Assembly (NCBI GenBank): GCA_002281855.1
Contig: NCHQ01000010.1
Span: 1 to 64,000, forward strand
Origin: Rhodospirillales bacterium 24-66-33
GTDB lineage: Bacteria; Pseudomonadota; Alphaproteobacteria; Reyranellales; Reyranellaceae
DNA: 64,000 nt
Direction of reading: 5' to 3'
Below, one piece after another: positions 7,600-16,179 of the stretch; positions within the stretch are counted from its first letter, which is position 1, and every line of letters starts with the position of its first letter. The notes beneath the pieces were generated by a model. It did not search any database. It had not been told where the DNA came from and saw only the letters and a list, made by a program, of their open reading frames with translations. Position numbers and translations under genes: made by a program.

Positions 7600-7992
7600 T
7601 TAATTCTTCTCGCGGGTGACGGTGAGGTCGCAGAGCGCGTCCGGCGATTTGAAGCTGGCCTGAAGTGTATCGCCAGTCACCTTGCCGCTCATGGGCAAGT
7701 CGCAGGATTGATTGTCGAACGTGCCATCGCTCTTGATCTGCACGGCGCAGCTCCGTGTGCCGGCGCCTCGGGTCGTCTTGAAGTTGAAGATGAAGCGGCC
7801 CTGCCGGACCGTCAGTCCGTTCACGCGCGTATTCGCGATGCCGACGCACCTCATGGCGCCTGCGTACTTGCCGTCATAATTGCCTGCCGGCTTCGGCGGC
7901 TGCTGCGCATGACCGGAGGAAACCGGAACAATCGCCACGAGGACCGCGACCGAACCGGCGGCACGAAACAAACCCGATACGCCTCGAAGCAT
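7600..7992 (-). CDS. exported hypothetical protein
   Basis: A 130-residue protein with an N-terminal signal sequence (VAVLVAIVPVSSGHAQ) and a mature part rich in beta-strand: NYDGKYAGAMRC, LTVRQGRFIFNFKT, GDTLQASFKS. There are four cysteines (about residues 49, 82, 97, 121) that could form disulfides in the periplasm. The GxYxG opening and strand pattern are seen in many small alphaproteobacterial exported proteins of unknown function. It is monocistronic. Confidence 0.65.
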   Translation of the reverse strand: MLRGVSGLFRAAGSVAVLVAIVPVSSGHAQQPPKPAGNYDGKYAGAMRCVGIANTRVNGLTVRQGRFIFNFKTTRGAGTRSCAVQIKSDGTFDNQSCDLPMSGKVTGDTLQASFKSPDALCDLTVTREKN

Positions 7993-8172
7993 TCCCGCCT
8001 GAACCTCTCGTTGTTCGGTGGCTGATACTTATGGGAGAAGGAAGCCGGGTGTCACCACTTTTGATTGCAGTTCGACTGTCGCTCGAAGGCGATTCGACCT
8101 TCTAGCTTCTTCGAGGCAACGACCGGGCGAAAATAATCGCGGCTCCAAGGTCCGCTTCAAGGCCTGCCTCCT

Positions 8173-8625
8173 TCAGTCATCGCTCTCCTGCCCCAGCCGG
8201 GCGAGCCGGGTGCGCGCGGCGGTGCGGGTTCTGTCGCGACGGTGCTTGTAGGCGAGCAGGTCTTCCGCCCGGATGCGGCGATGGGTGCCGATCTTGTGGT
8301 GCGGGATCTCCCTGGTCTCGAGCAGTTTCACGAGGAAGGGCCGGCAGACCTCGAGCATGTCGGCGGCCTGCTGGGTGGAAAGATCCGCGCCGGATGGCAC
8401 GAGCGTGACCGCGTCGCCCTTGCCGATGGCCTCCAGGAGATCGAGCATCAGGCGGGCGACCGCCGGGGGAAGGTCGACGTCGGCGCTCTTGGCTCCCTTC
8501 TTGACGTGAAGCGAGAGGCCGCCGCGCTTGTCCCGGTGACTCGCCAGGACCGTGCCGGCCTTCGCGGCTTTCTCGGCTTCGGCTTGTGTCGGGAGGCGTT
8601 CGGAAAGCGAGTCATTGAGGGGCAT
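8173..8625 (-). CDS. excisionase-family DNA-binding protein (copy 1)
   Basis: A 150-residue protein. The C-terminal half is a MerR-like 'helix-turn-helix 17' domain (LSTQQAADMLEVCRPFLVKL, then LETREIPHHKIGTHRRI) typical of excisionases and of antitoxins paired with PIN toxins. No PIN or other toxin gene is adjacent, so it is an orphan. A near-identical paralogue lies at 11646-12110 in the same orientation. A 9-bp iteron array sits 49 bp upstream of the start and may be its own operator. The start is the first ATG; copy 2 has one four codons further upstream. Confidence 0.8.
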   Translation of the reverse strand: MPLNDSLSERLPTQAEAEKAAKAGTVLASHRDKRGGLSLHVKKGAKSADVDLPPAVARLMLDLLEAIGKGDAVTLVPSGADLSTQQAADMLEVCRPFLVKLLETREIPHHKIGTHRRIRAEDLLAYKHRRDRTRTAARTRLARLGQESDD

Positions 8626-8673
8626 CGGGATCTCCAACTGGTCGGCGTCGCCGCATAGGGTGATCGACGCTAT

Positions 8674-8709
8674 AAACGAAATAATCGAAATAATCGAAAC
8701 ATTCGAAGC
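8674..8709. repeat. 9-bp iteron array A (four units)
   Basis: Four tandem 9-mers read AAACGAAAT, AATCGAAAT, AATCGAAAC and ATTCGAAGC. The CGAA core repeats exactly every 9 bp in an otherwise very GC-rich sequence. The array lies upstream of the minus-strand excisionase-like gene. Similar arrays with the same orientation occur at 12145-12180 and 51300-51335. Confidence 0.75.
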
Positions 8710-8841
8710 GAATGTCGCAGGGGCAGGGAAGGGGCCGAAATCGGCGGGCCGCCGAGAGATTGCCGGCGACATAGGCGATGCCGGTGGTCGGGCACTGCAA
8801 CCTGCCACGGCCCCGCCCGTTCCGCCCGTCGAGGGGCAACC

Positions 8842-9855
8842 ATGAACAGACGCATTATCTCGCTGACGGTGCTGGCCGCTGCCTTCCTTGTTCTTCTCTT
8901 TCTCGCACCCGACGTGCTGCTGATCGTCTTCGCGGGCATCCTCTTCGCCGTTTTTCTTCACAGCGGTGGCGCCTGGATCGCGGGCAAGACGGGCGTTCCA
9001 CACGGGATCGGCGTCGGCGCGTTCCTGCTCGTCGTCGTGGCCGCCTTGACGGGGTCGATCCTGGCCTTTGCGCCGGCCATTGCCGAGCAGTTCGACCAGC
9101 TCACCCGGCAGGTGCCGCAAGCCTGGGAGAGCTTGCGGGAGCGGGTTGGAGATTATTCCTGGGGAGAACGGCTTCTCGAACGAGCCTCGCCCGAAGGCCT
9201 GTTCTCAAGCACGGGGCGCACCGCCGCGATGACGGCGGTATCGTCGACGTTCGGGGCGCTCGGAAACTTCGTCATCATCCTGTTCATCGGACTTTATGGG
9301 GCGATATCGCCGGGCATCTACCGAACGGGCCTTGTGGCGCTGACGGCGCCCTCGCTGCGTCCGCGAGCTCGCCAGGTGCTGAGCCGGATGGCGCAAACTC
9401 TGAGAGACTGGCTGGCGGCGCAGCTTCTCGCGATGGCGGTCGTCGGGGTGCTGACCGCGCTGGGTCTCTGGTTGCTCGGCATCCCGCTCGCCCTTCTCCT
9501 CGGGCTCATCGCCGCGCTGCTCGCGTTCATTCCCAACATCGGACCGGTCCTCGCGGCGGTGCCGGCCGTGCTGTTGGCCGTGCCCCAGGGGACGACGGTC
9601 GTCCTGCTGGTGATCAGCGTTTATCTCGCGGTCCAGACCATCGAGAGCTACGTCATCGTGCCGCTGATCCAGCAGGAGAAGATCTCGCTGCCTCCCGCCC
9701 TGGTCCTCGGCACGCAGCTTCTGATGGGGGTTCTGTTCGGCCTGCTGGGCCTCGCACTTGCGACCCCGCTGACGGCGATTCTCGTGACCCTGACCCGCGA
9801 GACCTATGTCACGGACTATCTCGAAGCGGAGGACGCACCGGCGGCCCGAGAATAG
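8842..9855 (+). CDS. AI-2E (PerM/YdiK) family permease
   Basis: A 337-residue membrane protein of the AI-2E family. It has two N-terminal helices, a soluble middle region (about 65-130), then five or six helices. These include the family signature LLALLAFIPNIGPVLAAVPA and the C-terminal IVPLIQQEKISLPPALVLG. Members export small molecules or ions; substrate is not predictable. It starts a gene run with a CBS protein (69 bp gap) and a cation/proton antiporter, which suggests an ion-homeostasis role. Confidence 0.88.
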   Translation: MNRRIISLTVLAAAFLVLLFLAPDVLLIVFAGILFAVFLHSGGAWIAGKTGVPHGIGVGAFLLVVVAALTGSILAFAPAIAEQFDQLTRQVPQAWESLRERVGDYSWGERLLERASPEGLFSSTGRTAAMTAVSSTFGALGNFVIILFIGLYGAISPGIYRTGLVALTAPSLRPRARQVLSRMAQTLRDWLAAQLLAMAVVGVLTALGLWLLGIPLALLLGLIAALLAFIPNIGPVLAAVPAVLLAVPQGTTVVLLVISVYLAVQTIESYVIVPLIQQEKISLPPALVLGTQLLMGVLFGLLGLALATPLTAILVTLTRETYVTDYLEAEDAPAARE

Positions 9856-9924
9856 GCGTCCTCGCATTCGACGCCGTCTCATGGCGGAAAGGCGTTGGCG
9901 TGCGACGAACATGAGGAGTGCGCA

Positions 9925-10365
9925 ATGAAGGAAGCGACGGAACCGTCCGTGCGGGACATTCTCGTGTCCGACATCCGGACCTTGCGCGCGTCAGACACGC
10001 CGGCGGCGCTCTTGCAGGCGCTATCGGGCACGTCTCAGGAGGTCTTTCCAGTCCTGGACGAGAAGGATCTGGTGGTCGGCACGATCGGCGAACTCGATCT
10101 GTTGCGGGTGCTTTCTCCGAGCGAGCCGACGCTGTCGTTCGGTCCGGGGAAACTCATCCGCGAAGGTCTCATCCGGGATATCGAGGACATGATGACGCGC
10201 CGGCCGTCGACCTGCCGCGTCGATGAACCGCTCCGCGCCGCGCTCAAGCGGATGGCGACCCTGCAGATACCCCAGTTGGTGGTCGTGGACGCCGCCAATC
10301 GCCTGATCGGCCTTCTGAGAGGTCGCGACGTGTTCGTCGCCCTGTTCGGGAAGGACCCGGCATGA
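9925..10365 (+). CDS. CBS-domain protein
   Basis: A 146-residue protein made of two CBS motifs. The first spans about residues 8-55 (VRDILVSDIRTLRASDTPAA, VFPVLDEKDLVVGTI) and the second 85-140 (MMTRRPSTCRVDEPLRAAL, LVVVDAANRLIGLLRG). CBS pairs bind adenine nucleotides and often gate transporters. A GAGGAG ribosome-binding site precedes the ATG at 9925. The stop overlaps the antiporter start (ATGA), so the two are translationally coupled, which suggests it regulates the antiporter. Confidence 0.85.
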   Translation: MKEATEPSVRDILVSDIRTLRASDTPAALLQALSGTSQEVFPVLDEKDLVVGTIGELDLLRVLSPSEPTLSFGPGKLIREGLIRDIEDMMTRRPSTCRVDEPLRAALKRMATLQIPQLVVVDAANRLIGLLRGRDVFVALFGKDPA

Positions 10366-11532
10366 ACATGCTCCTTGCGCTCATCGTCCTCATTCTCGCG
10401 GCGCGCATCGGCGGCGAGCTTGCGATCCGTTTTCGCCAGTCGCCGATGCTCGGCGAGATCCTCGCCGGGCTCCTCCTGGGTCCGACCGCGCTCGATCTCG
10501 TCACTCCGAACGAGACGCTCGAATTCCTGGGCCATCTGGGCATCCTGTTCATGACCTTCCTGGCCGGGATGGAGACCGATCTGCGGATGCTGCGGAAGGT
10601 TGTCGGGCCGAGTGTCCTGGTATCGGCTCTCGGCATCGGCCTTTCGGTCGGCCTGGGGTTCGGGGTTGGCTGGCTGTTCGATTTCGGCCTCGCCGCGAGC
10701 CTGTTCCTCGGCGCGGCCTTGTCGACCAGTTCGATCGCCGTCACCGCGCGCGTGTTCACGGATTTCAAGCTGATGCGCACCCGTGCCGGGTTGCTCTCCA
10801 TGGCGGCACACGCCGTCGACGACATCCTGGCGATGTTGCTCATCATTTTCGTCGTGTCGTTCTTTGGCGGCGAATCGGCCGATGACCCGATCTGGCTCGT
10901 GATGGGCAAGGTGGCGGCCTTCCTGGCGTCGACGGCGGTGATAGGCATCTTCCTCCTCAAGCCTGCCATGCGCTGGGTCTATCGGCTGCGCAGCCGGGAG
11001 ATGCATTTCACCGTCGCGGTCCTGCTCGTTCTCGGCTTCGGCTGGATGGCCGAGTTTTTCGGGCTCGCGGATGTCCTCGGCGCCTTCGTGGCCGGAGCGT
11101 TTCTGCACTATACCGAAGAGGCGGAGCCGGGGATGGTTCACCGGGTGGAAGCCTTGTCGGATGGATTCCTTGTCCCGATCTTCTTTGGCGTCATCGGACT
11201 GCAGACCGATCTCTTCCTGCTCGTCGATGCCGTTCCCCTGGTGATCGTCGTGCTTGCCGCAGCCATCGCCGGAAAGCTGATCGGCTGCGGGCTGGGCGCG
11301 CGCATAATGGGCTATTCGAACCGCGAAAGCGTAATCATCGGCACGGGCATGGTTCCGCGAGCGGGACTTGCATTGATCATGCTGGGCCTGGTCCCGGAGG
11401 GTTTCGCTGCCTGAGGTCATGTCGCCCCTGCTTGTTGCGATCGTGTTCCTGACGGCTTTGGTGACGGGGCCGATCTTGAGGCTCACGGTCAGGCCGCAGC
11501 CGAGCCCGCCATTGCAGGAGACGCTGCCGTGA
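10362..11532 (+). pseudogene. cation:proton antiporter (CPA2/KefB-like), frameshifted near 3' end
   Basis: A monovalent cation:proton antiporter (CPA2) membrane domain with about 11 helices before a stop at 11412-11414. Typical segments are SPMLGEILAGLLLGPTAL, LFMTFLAGMETDL and LSTSSIAVTARV. The last transmembrane helix continues in the +1 frame: 11419-11532 encodes SPLLVAIVFLTALVTGPILR and a short tail. Removing one T from GCCTGAGGTCATG restores a single frame (AEVMSPLL). The product as read is 350 residues and lacks the terminal helix. This is either a real truncation or a sequencing error. No NAD-binding TrkA-N domain is present; the coupled CBS protein may substitute. Confidence 0.78.
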
Positions 11533-11645
11533 CGGACTGATCGCTTGGCGCGACACCGCCTGCGCGCGCCGGCTCGAGGTCGAGACGAACAAACGGCACA
11601 GCCAGCCTCGAGCAGCGCGTTGAAGTGATCCGACACGTGCCTCAT

Positions 11646-12110
11646 TCAGCTATCGATCTCCTGCGCCAGCCGGCCGAGCCGGGTCCGCGCGGCGGTGCGA
11701 GTCTTGTCGCGACGCTGCTTGTAGGCGAGCAGGTCTTCCGCCCGGATGCGCCGATGGGTGCCGATCTTGTGGTGCGGGATCTCCCTGGTCTCGAGCAGCT
11801 TCACGAGGAAGGGCCGGGAGACTTCGAGCATGTCGGCGGCCTGTTGGGTGGAAAGGTCCGCGCCGGATGGCACGAGCGTGACGGCGTCGCCCTTGCCGAT
11901 GGCCTCCAGGAGATCGAGCATCAGGCGGGCGACCGCCGGGGGAAGGTCCACGTCGGCGCTCTTGGCTCCCTTCTTGACGTGAAGCGACAGGCCGCCGCGC
12001 CTGTCCCTGTGGCTCGCCAGAACGGTGCCGGCCTTCGCGGCCTTCTCGGCTTCGGCTTGTGTCGGGAGGCGTTCGGAAAGCGAGTCGTCGGGGGCCATCG
12101 GGATCTCCAT
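11646..12110 (-). CDS. excisionase-family DNA-binding protein (copy 2)
   Basis: A 154-residue paralogue of the gene at 8173-8625, differing at only a few positions (for example VSRPF for VCRPF). It has the same helix-turn-helix region LSTQQAADMLEVSRPFLVKL and the same upstream iteron array. It starts at ATG ending 12110 (MEIPMAPD) or 12098. The copy plus flanks forms a direct repeat of about 600 bp with copy 1. No toxin gene is adjacent. Confidence 0.8.
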   Translation of the reverse strand: MEIPMAPDDSLSERLPTQAEAEKAAKAGTVLASHRDRRGGLSLHVKKGAKSADVDLPPAVARLMLDLLEAIGKGDAVTLVPSGADLSTQQAADMLEVSRPFLVKLLETREIPHHKIGTHRRIRAEDLLAYKQRRDKTRTAARTRLGRLAQEIDS

Positions 12111-12144
12111 CTGGTCGGTGTCGCGGCATAGGGGCAGACACTAT

Positions 12145-12180
12145 AACCGAAATAGTCGAAATAATCGAAACATTCGAAAC
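12145..12180. repeat. 9-bp iteron array B (four units)
   Basis: Four tandem 9-mers: AACCGAAAT, AGTCGAAAT, AATCGAAAC, ATTCGAAAC. The array sits 34 bp upstream of the start of excisionase-like copy 2, in the same orientation and at a similar position as array A beside copy 1. It is a candidate operator for the adjacent DNA-binding protein. Confidence 0.75.
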
Positions 12181-12279
12181 GACTGTCGCAGGCTGGGGAG
12201 GGGGCCGAAATCGGCGGGCCGGCCGCGGAAATCGCGGTTGACATATAAAGGCCGGAAAGGGCGCCCAGGGTCGTTCGTC

Positions 12280-13065
12280 ATGGCCACCAGTTCGATCGAA
12301 TGGACGAACGCGACCTGGAATCCGGTCGCGGGCTGCACGGTTCTGTCGCCGGGCTGCACCAACTGCTACGCGATGCGCCTGGCGGCGCGTCTCGAGGCGA
12401 TGGGCATGGCGAAATATGCCGGGCTGACGCGCCTGTCCGGCGGCCGGGCGAAGTGGACGGGCGCGGTGCGTCTCGATCGCGCGGCGCTCGGCGTGCCCGA
12501 GGGCTGGAAGAAGCCGCGCATGATCTTCGTCAACTCGATGTCGGACCTCTTCTGGGAGGCCGTGCCCGAAGCCTTCGTTGCCGATGTCTGGGACGTCATG
12601 GCCCGGACGCGGCATCACACCTACCAGATCCTCACCAAGCGGCCCGAGCGCATGGAAGAGCTGACGGCGCGCCTGCCGCTGCTGCCCAACGTCTGGCTGG
12701 GAACGAGCGTCGAGAATGCCGACCATCTCTTCCGCATCGATCATCTTCGCCGCGTGCGGGCGGCCGTCCGCTTCCTGTCGCTGGAGCCGCTTCTGTCGTC
12801 GCTGGTTTCAGAGGGGGCGGGCGGCATCGATCTTGGTGGAATCGATCTGAGGGGGATCGATTGGGCCATTGCGGGCGGCGAGTCCGGTCCCGGCGCGCGG
12901 CCTGTCGATCCGTCCTGGGTGCGCGAGATCCGCGACGCCTGTCGCGCGCAGGGCACGGCGTTCTTCTTCAAGCAGTGGGGCGGGACGAACAAGAAGAAGC
13001 AGGGCCGCACCCTGGATGGCCGGACCTGGGACGAGTTTCCGGCGGCGGGCGTGCGGGCCGCCTAG
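12280..13065 (+). CDS. DUF5131 / phage Gp37-Gp68 family protein
   Basis: A 261-residue protein starting MATSSIEWTNATWNPVAGCT. The following GCTVLSPGCTNCYAMRLA contains a C-x7-C-x2-C cluster near the N-terminus. Other family blocks are MIFVNSMSDLFWEAVP, YQILTKRPERM, VWLGTSVEN, FLSLEPLL and AIAGGESGPGARP. These identify the Gp37/Gp68 (DUF5131) family found in phages and bacteria. The cysteine cluster and barrel-like layout suggest a radical-SAM-related Fe-S enzyme, with unknown substrate. It lies immediately beside the copy 2 direct repeat. Confidence 0.85.
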   Translation: MATSSIEWTNATWNPVAGCTVLSPGCTNCYAMRLAARLEAMGMAKYAGLTRLSGGRAKWTGAVRLDRAALGVPEGWKKPRMIFVNSMSDLFWEAVPEAFVADVWDVMARTRHHTYQILTKRPERMEELTARLPLLPNVWLGTSVENADHLFRIDHLRRVRAAVRFLSLEPLLSSLVSEGAGGIDLGGIDLRGIDWAIAGGESGPGARPVDPSWVREIRDACRAQGTAFFFKQWGGTNKKKQGRTLDGRTWDEFPAAGVRAA

Positions 13066-13148
13066 CCGCGTCCTCGATCGGCGCCCACGGCCGCAACGAA
13101 ACCGGGATGCGCTCGTTACGCGCCACACCCCTAACCCCGGGAGCTCGC

Positions 13149-13583
13149 ATGAGCGGTTTGTTCGATTTCGTGAAGACCATCGGCCGGAAGATCTTCGGCG
13201 AGGACGAGGCCGATCCTTCGGCCAAGATCAAGGCCGAGATCGAAAAGGCCAATCCCGGCATCAAGGATCTGGGCGTGTCGTTCAAGGACGGCGCGGTTTC
13301 GCTCACGGGCAGCGGCCCGGCCGAAGCGCTGCAGAAGGCCATCCTGATGGCGGGCAACATCATGGGCGTGAGCGAGGTCAAGGTCGACGGCGCCCAGGTC
13401 GCCACGATCGACGACGGCACGCAGTATTACATCATCAAGTCGGGCGACACGCTGTCGGCCATCGCCAAGCAGTTCTATGGCGATGCCAACACGTATCCCA
13501 AGATCTTCGAGGCCAATCGCGAGGTCATCAAGGATGCGAACCTGATCTTCCCCGGCCAGAAGATCCGCATTCCCAAAGCCTGA
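13149..13583 (+). CDS. BON and LysM domain protein (Kbp/YgaU-like)
   Basis: A 144-residue protein. A BON domain spans about residues 25-80 (KIKAEIEKANPGI ... VSEVKVDGAQVA). A LysM domain spans about 93-142 (YYIIKSGDTLSAIAKQFYGD ... NLIFPGQKIRIP). Length, order and the MSGLFDFVKTIGRKIF start match the Kbp/YgaU family, a cytoplasmic potassium-binding protein in E. coli. The LysM probably stabilises the BON fold and does not bind peptidoglycan, since no signal peptide is present. Confidence 0.88.
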   Translation: MSGLFDFVKTIGRKIFGEDEADPSAKIKAEIEKANPGIKDLGVSFKDGAVSLTGSGPAEALQKAILMAGNIMGVSEVKVDGAQVATIDDGTQYYIIKSGDTLSAIAKQFYGDANTYPKIFEANREVIKDANLIFPGQKIRIPKA

Positions 13584-13723
13584 GAGGACGTTCCCGCGCA
13601 CTAACCTTGTCGTCCGAGCCCTCTGCGTGCAAGAACCGTGAAGGTCGACCGGCGCCGGTGAACGAAACGGTCGATCGTCGCGGGGGAATAGGCGCGGGGG
13701 GCAAGACGCGGTAAGAAGCGTCG

Positions 13724-14089
13724 ATGTCTGATATCGAAGCGCTCCGCAAATCGCTGGCCCTCTCGTCCGAGGGGCTGGCGTCCGAAGAAAAGAAGAAGAT
13801 GGCGGTCGACGCCATCACGACGATCATCGACGCGCTCGGCCGTGGGGTCGGCCCGTTCGGCGAATGGGAGCAGCGCTGCCTTGCCGCCGCGATCATCGCG
13901 CTGCGCGCCGGCAAGAACGACGAGTCCCGCTCGCTGGCCCGCCGCGCCATCTGGCCCGAGGAGAACCGCCGCAATTCCGGCGTCGCCCGCCTGCTGCTGC
14001 GCCCCGGCATGCTCACCCTGGACGAGCTTACCCGCGAGCTGAACGTCGCCGTCGCCATGCCCTCGCGCCGCGTCCGGCCGGTCGAATAG
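13724..14089 (+). CDS. hypothetical helical protein
   Basis: A 121-residue, predicted mostly alpha-helical soluble protein with no family I recognise. Segments are MSDIEALRKSLALSSEGL, AVDAITTIIDALGRGVGPF and EWEQRCLAAAIIALRAGKND. There is no signal peptide or membrane segment. It is monocistronic, with 140 bp of upstream sequence and no obvious operator. Confidence 0.55.
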   Translation: MSDIEALRKSLALSSEGLASEEKKKMAVDAITTIIDALGRGVGPFGEWEQRCLAAAIIALRAGKNDESRSLARRAIWPEENRRNSGVARLLLRPGMLTLDELTRELNVAVAMPSRRVRPVE

Positions 14090-14269
14090 GGGTTTTCGCC
14101 ATCAGGGCGCCTGCGCCGGCGCCCCGCCCCCTCTCGTCGATGCACCTGCCAATTATTCGCAATTCTCCCCGGCGTAGTGAAACGTGAAGACTCTCTCCCC
14201 GCTTCTTCTGCAAGATGCAGACGGGGAGAAGAGGACGGCCGCGGGGGCGGACGTCAGAGGGGCGGTGTC

Positions 14270-14719
14270 ATGGCGGCATTGGGTTGGAGGATCTCCGAGC
14301 CGGAACGGCTGGTCGCCGTTCGCGGCGTCGGCCTGTTCGATTTCGCTTTCATCAGTTCGTTCCGCGAGGCCATGCGCGCGCACGGGGCCGCGGTCGGCTA
14401 TCGCAAGCTGTTCGACCTGAGCCGGGCCGACATCGACCTCAGCAACGAAGACATGCAGACCATGGTCGCCAGCACCCGGTTGACCGCCGCCATGACGGCG
14501 GGACCCATTGCGATCGTGCTGGGGCGGACGCCGCCGCCGCTGCTGGTCGACATGGCGGTCCTGCTGAAGGACCGGATCGGAAGCCGCCGGCGGTTGCGCC
14601 TCTTCACCGACGAGACCCTGGCGAGACAGTGGCTCTTCTCGGAGGTCGTGACGGCCCACCCGTCCTACGAGGTCCTTCTTTCCCCGGTGCGCGCGCTGAA
14701 CGTCGGCTTCGTACGCTGA
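14270..14719 (+). CDS. putative STAS/SpoIIAA-like protein
   Basis: A 149-residue protein. The opening strands (RISEPERLVAVRGVGLFDFA), helix, and YRKLFDLSRADIDLSNEDM resemble the SpoIIAA-like STAS fold found in many alphaproteobacterial orphan proteins. A conserved GYRKLFD block is shared with the protein at 18516-18911, so they are distant paralogues. I place the start at 14270, because the upstream in-frame residues are low-complexity. Function is unknown. Confidence 0.5.
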   Translation: MAALGWRISEPERLVAVRGVGLFDFAFISSFREAMRAHGAAVGYRKLFDLSRADIDLSNEDMQTMVASTRLTAAMTAGPIAIVLGRTPPPLLVDMAVLLKDRIGSRRRLRLFTDETLARQWLFSEVVTAHPSYEVLLSPVRALNVGFVR

Positions 14720-14855
14720 CCCATCGGTCACGGCGGGTCGATGGCTTCTCCCCCCGCGCTGGAATGCGCTGAGCGAAAGCTGGGAGCGACGGGTCCTGGA
14801 GCGTCAGAAGCAGCGCCGGCCGGCGGCCGGCCCGATCGATCCCGAGAGCCTCGAC

Positions 14856-15068
14856 ATGGCCGCGCTCTATGACCGGGCGCACCGTCGGCCCCTGGTCCGC
14901 ATGACCTACGGCGAGGCGAACGAGATCGACCGGCAGGAAGCGGAGAACATGGCGCGGATCGCCGGTATCGAACTCGATCCGATCCCGGGCGTCGAGGATC
15001 ACAACATCCTGGCGGCGCTCGGAAGCCGGGGGTTCGAAGCGAGGCTGAACTGGCTCACCTCTCCCTAG
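14856..15068 (+). CDS. hypothetical protein, start uncertain
   Basis: At least 70 residues from the ATG at 14856 (MAALYDRAHRRPLVRMTYGE ... IAGIELDPIPGVEDH). The frame stays open upstream with coding-like residues (WNALSESWERRVLERQKQRR), so the real protein may begin further upstream at a non-ATG codon. No family recognised; charged and soluble. Confidence 0.4.
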   Translation: MAALYDRAHRRPLVRMTYGEANEIDRQEAENMARIAGIELDPIPGVEDHNILAALGSRGFEARLNWLTSP

Positions 15069-15172
15069 CCGTCCCGTCCGCTACCATTGATACAAAAGGA
15101 GCGTGCCGCTGCCCCGCCGGCGCCCCGGCGCCTCGTGATATCCTGCGGCCGGCGGTTTTTGCGAGGGTAACG

Positions 15173-15373
15173 GTGCGCAGGGACGACAGGAAGCTTGCCG
15201 AGCTAGAGACGAATCTCAACCGGCTCCGCGACGATCTCAACGATCTGTCGAAGGCGCTGAATGACAATCCGCGCAACACCAGCCATGTGATACGGCGGGT
15301 CAACCTGATGGGCCGCATCGTGGCGGCACAATCGACCGTCGAGCAGCTGCGCGGCACGCTGCGCCACGCCTGA
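15173..15373 (+). CDS. small coiled-coil hypothetical protein
   Basis: A 66-residue GTG-initiated protein. Residues 5-30 (RKLAELETNLNRLRDDLNDL) have heptad spacing typical of a coiled coil. No purine-rich ribosome-binding site is strong. It ends 12 bp before the convergent exported protein at 15385-16161. Confidence 0.45.
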   Translation: MRRDDRKLAELETNLNRLRDDLNDLSKALNDNPRNTSHVIRRVNLMGRIVAAQSTVEQLRGTLRHA

Positions 15374-15384
15374 GTGGGGGCGGA

Positions 15385-16161
15385 TCAGCCGCCCAGGCCG
15401 CGCTTCCTGCGACATTCCTCGAGTTGATGGATCGCCGCGGCGACGCCCTCGAGCGGGAATTCGTAATCCTGCGTCTCGACGCCCACCAGTCCCTCGCGTC
15501 CGCCCTTGCGCAGGCCCGAGAGTTCCGCCTCGCCCAGCCAGGCGATACTCCAGCCGCCGACACCGACGCCGCTCATCTGATTGCCGCCGCCATTGCCGAA
15601 GCCCTTGCCGTCGACCTGGAAGGAGCCTTCCCAGTCCTTCGGCCCCTTCATCGGCACTGCCACCTGCCACTGCCGTGAGTCGCCCGGCTGCACGAGGTCG
15701 ACGCCGATGCGGACCCGGCGGCCGCCGGCATTCGAATCGGCCACGCAGTACATGAAGGTCTGGCCGCTGCGTGCGGCGCGGATCCGCCACGGGCCGGCCT
15801 CGCCCCAGGGCTTCTCGAACCGGTCGTTGGCGACGATGTCGTAGCCACCATAGCCGTTGGGGGCCGCCAGCTGGCCGTTGGTGCAGCGGCTGGCGAGTCG
15901 GCGGATGTGCGCCGAGGCACCCTCGACCTCGGTGCGGTCGGTCTTCAGGCACCAGTCGACATGCGCCTTGGTGACGGCATGGACGCCCTTGCTGAAATCC
16001 TGGCAGGCCGGGTTGATGGCGATCGCGTCCTTCGCCGCAGTTGCGGCCGCCGCCGCATACTGCTTGCAGAACGTGGCGTCGCCCGGCTCGGCCTGCGCGC
16101 CGGCGGGAAGGGCGAGGAAGGCGAGCATCGTCGCCGTGGAAAGCAGGTCTTTGCGCATCAT
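15385..16161 (-). CDS. exported hypothetical protein
   Basis: A 258-residue protein with a signal peptide (LLSTATMLAFLALPAGAQA). The mature region begins with a Cys-containing helical segment (FCKQYAAAAATAAKDAIAIN, PACQDF, VDWCLKTD) seen in several alphaproteobacterial periplasmic proteins. It continues with a beta-rich region (YGGYDIVANDRF, GPWRIRAA) and ends in a helix (LEECRRKRGL). The next gene on the same strand, also exported, starts upstream with a 19-bp spacer, so the two form an operon. Function unknown. Confidence 0.6.
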   Translation of the reverse strand: MMRKDLLSTATMLAFLALPAGAQAEPGDATFCKQYAAAAATAAKDAIAINPACQDFSKGVHAVTKAHVDWCLKTDRTEVEGASAHIRRLASRCTNGQLAAPNGYGGYDIVANDRFEKPWGEAGPWRIRAARSGQTFMYCVADSNAGGRRVRIGVDLVQPGDSRQWQVAVPMKGPKDWEGSFQVDGKGFGNGGGNQMSGVGVGGWSIAWLGEAELSGLRKGGREGLVGVETQDYEFPLEGVAAAIHQLEECRRKRGLGG

Positions 16162-16179
16162 CGTCGGGTCCGTCGTCGC

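Noticed and set aside
8173..12110. Excisionase-like genes as antitoxins of PIN toxin pairs
   Set aside because: No PIN-domain or other small toxin frame is adjacent to either copy.
15160..15172. GC-rich run followed by five T before 15173 as a terminator
   Set aside because: Stem pairing is ambiguous and the T run is short; not convincing.
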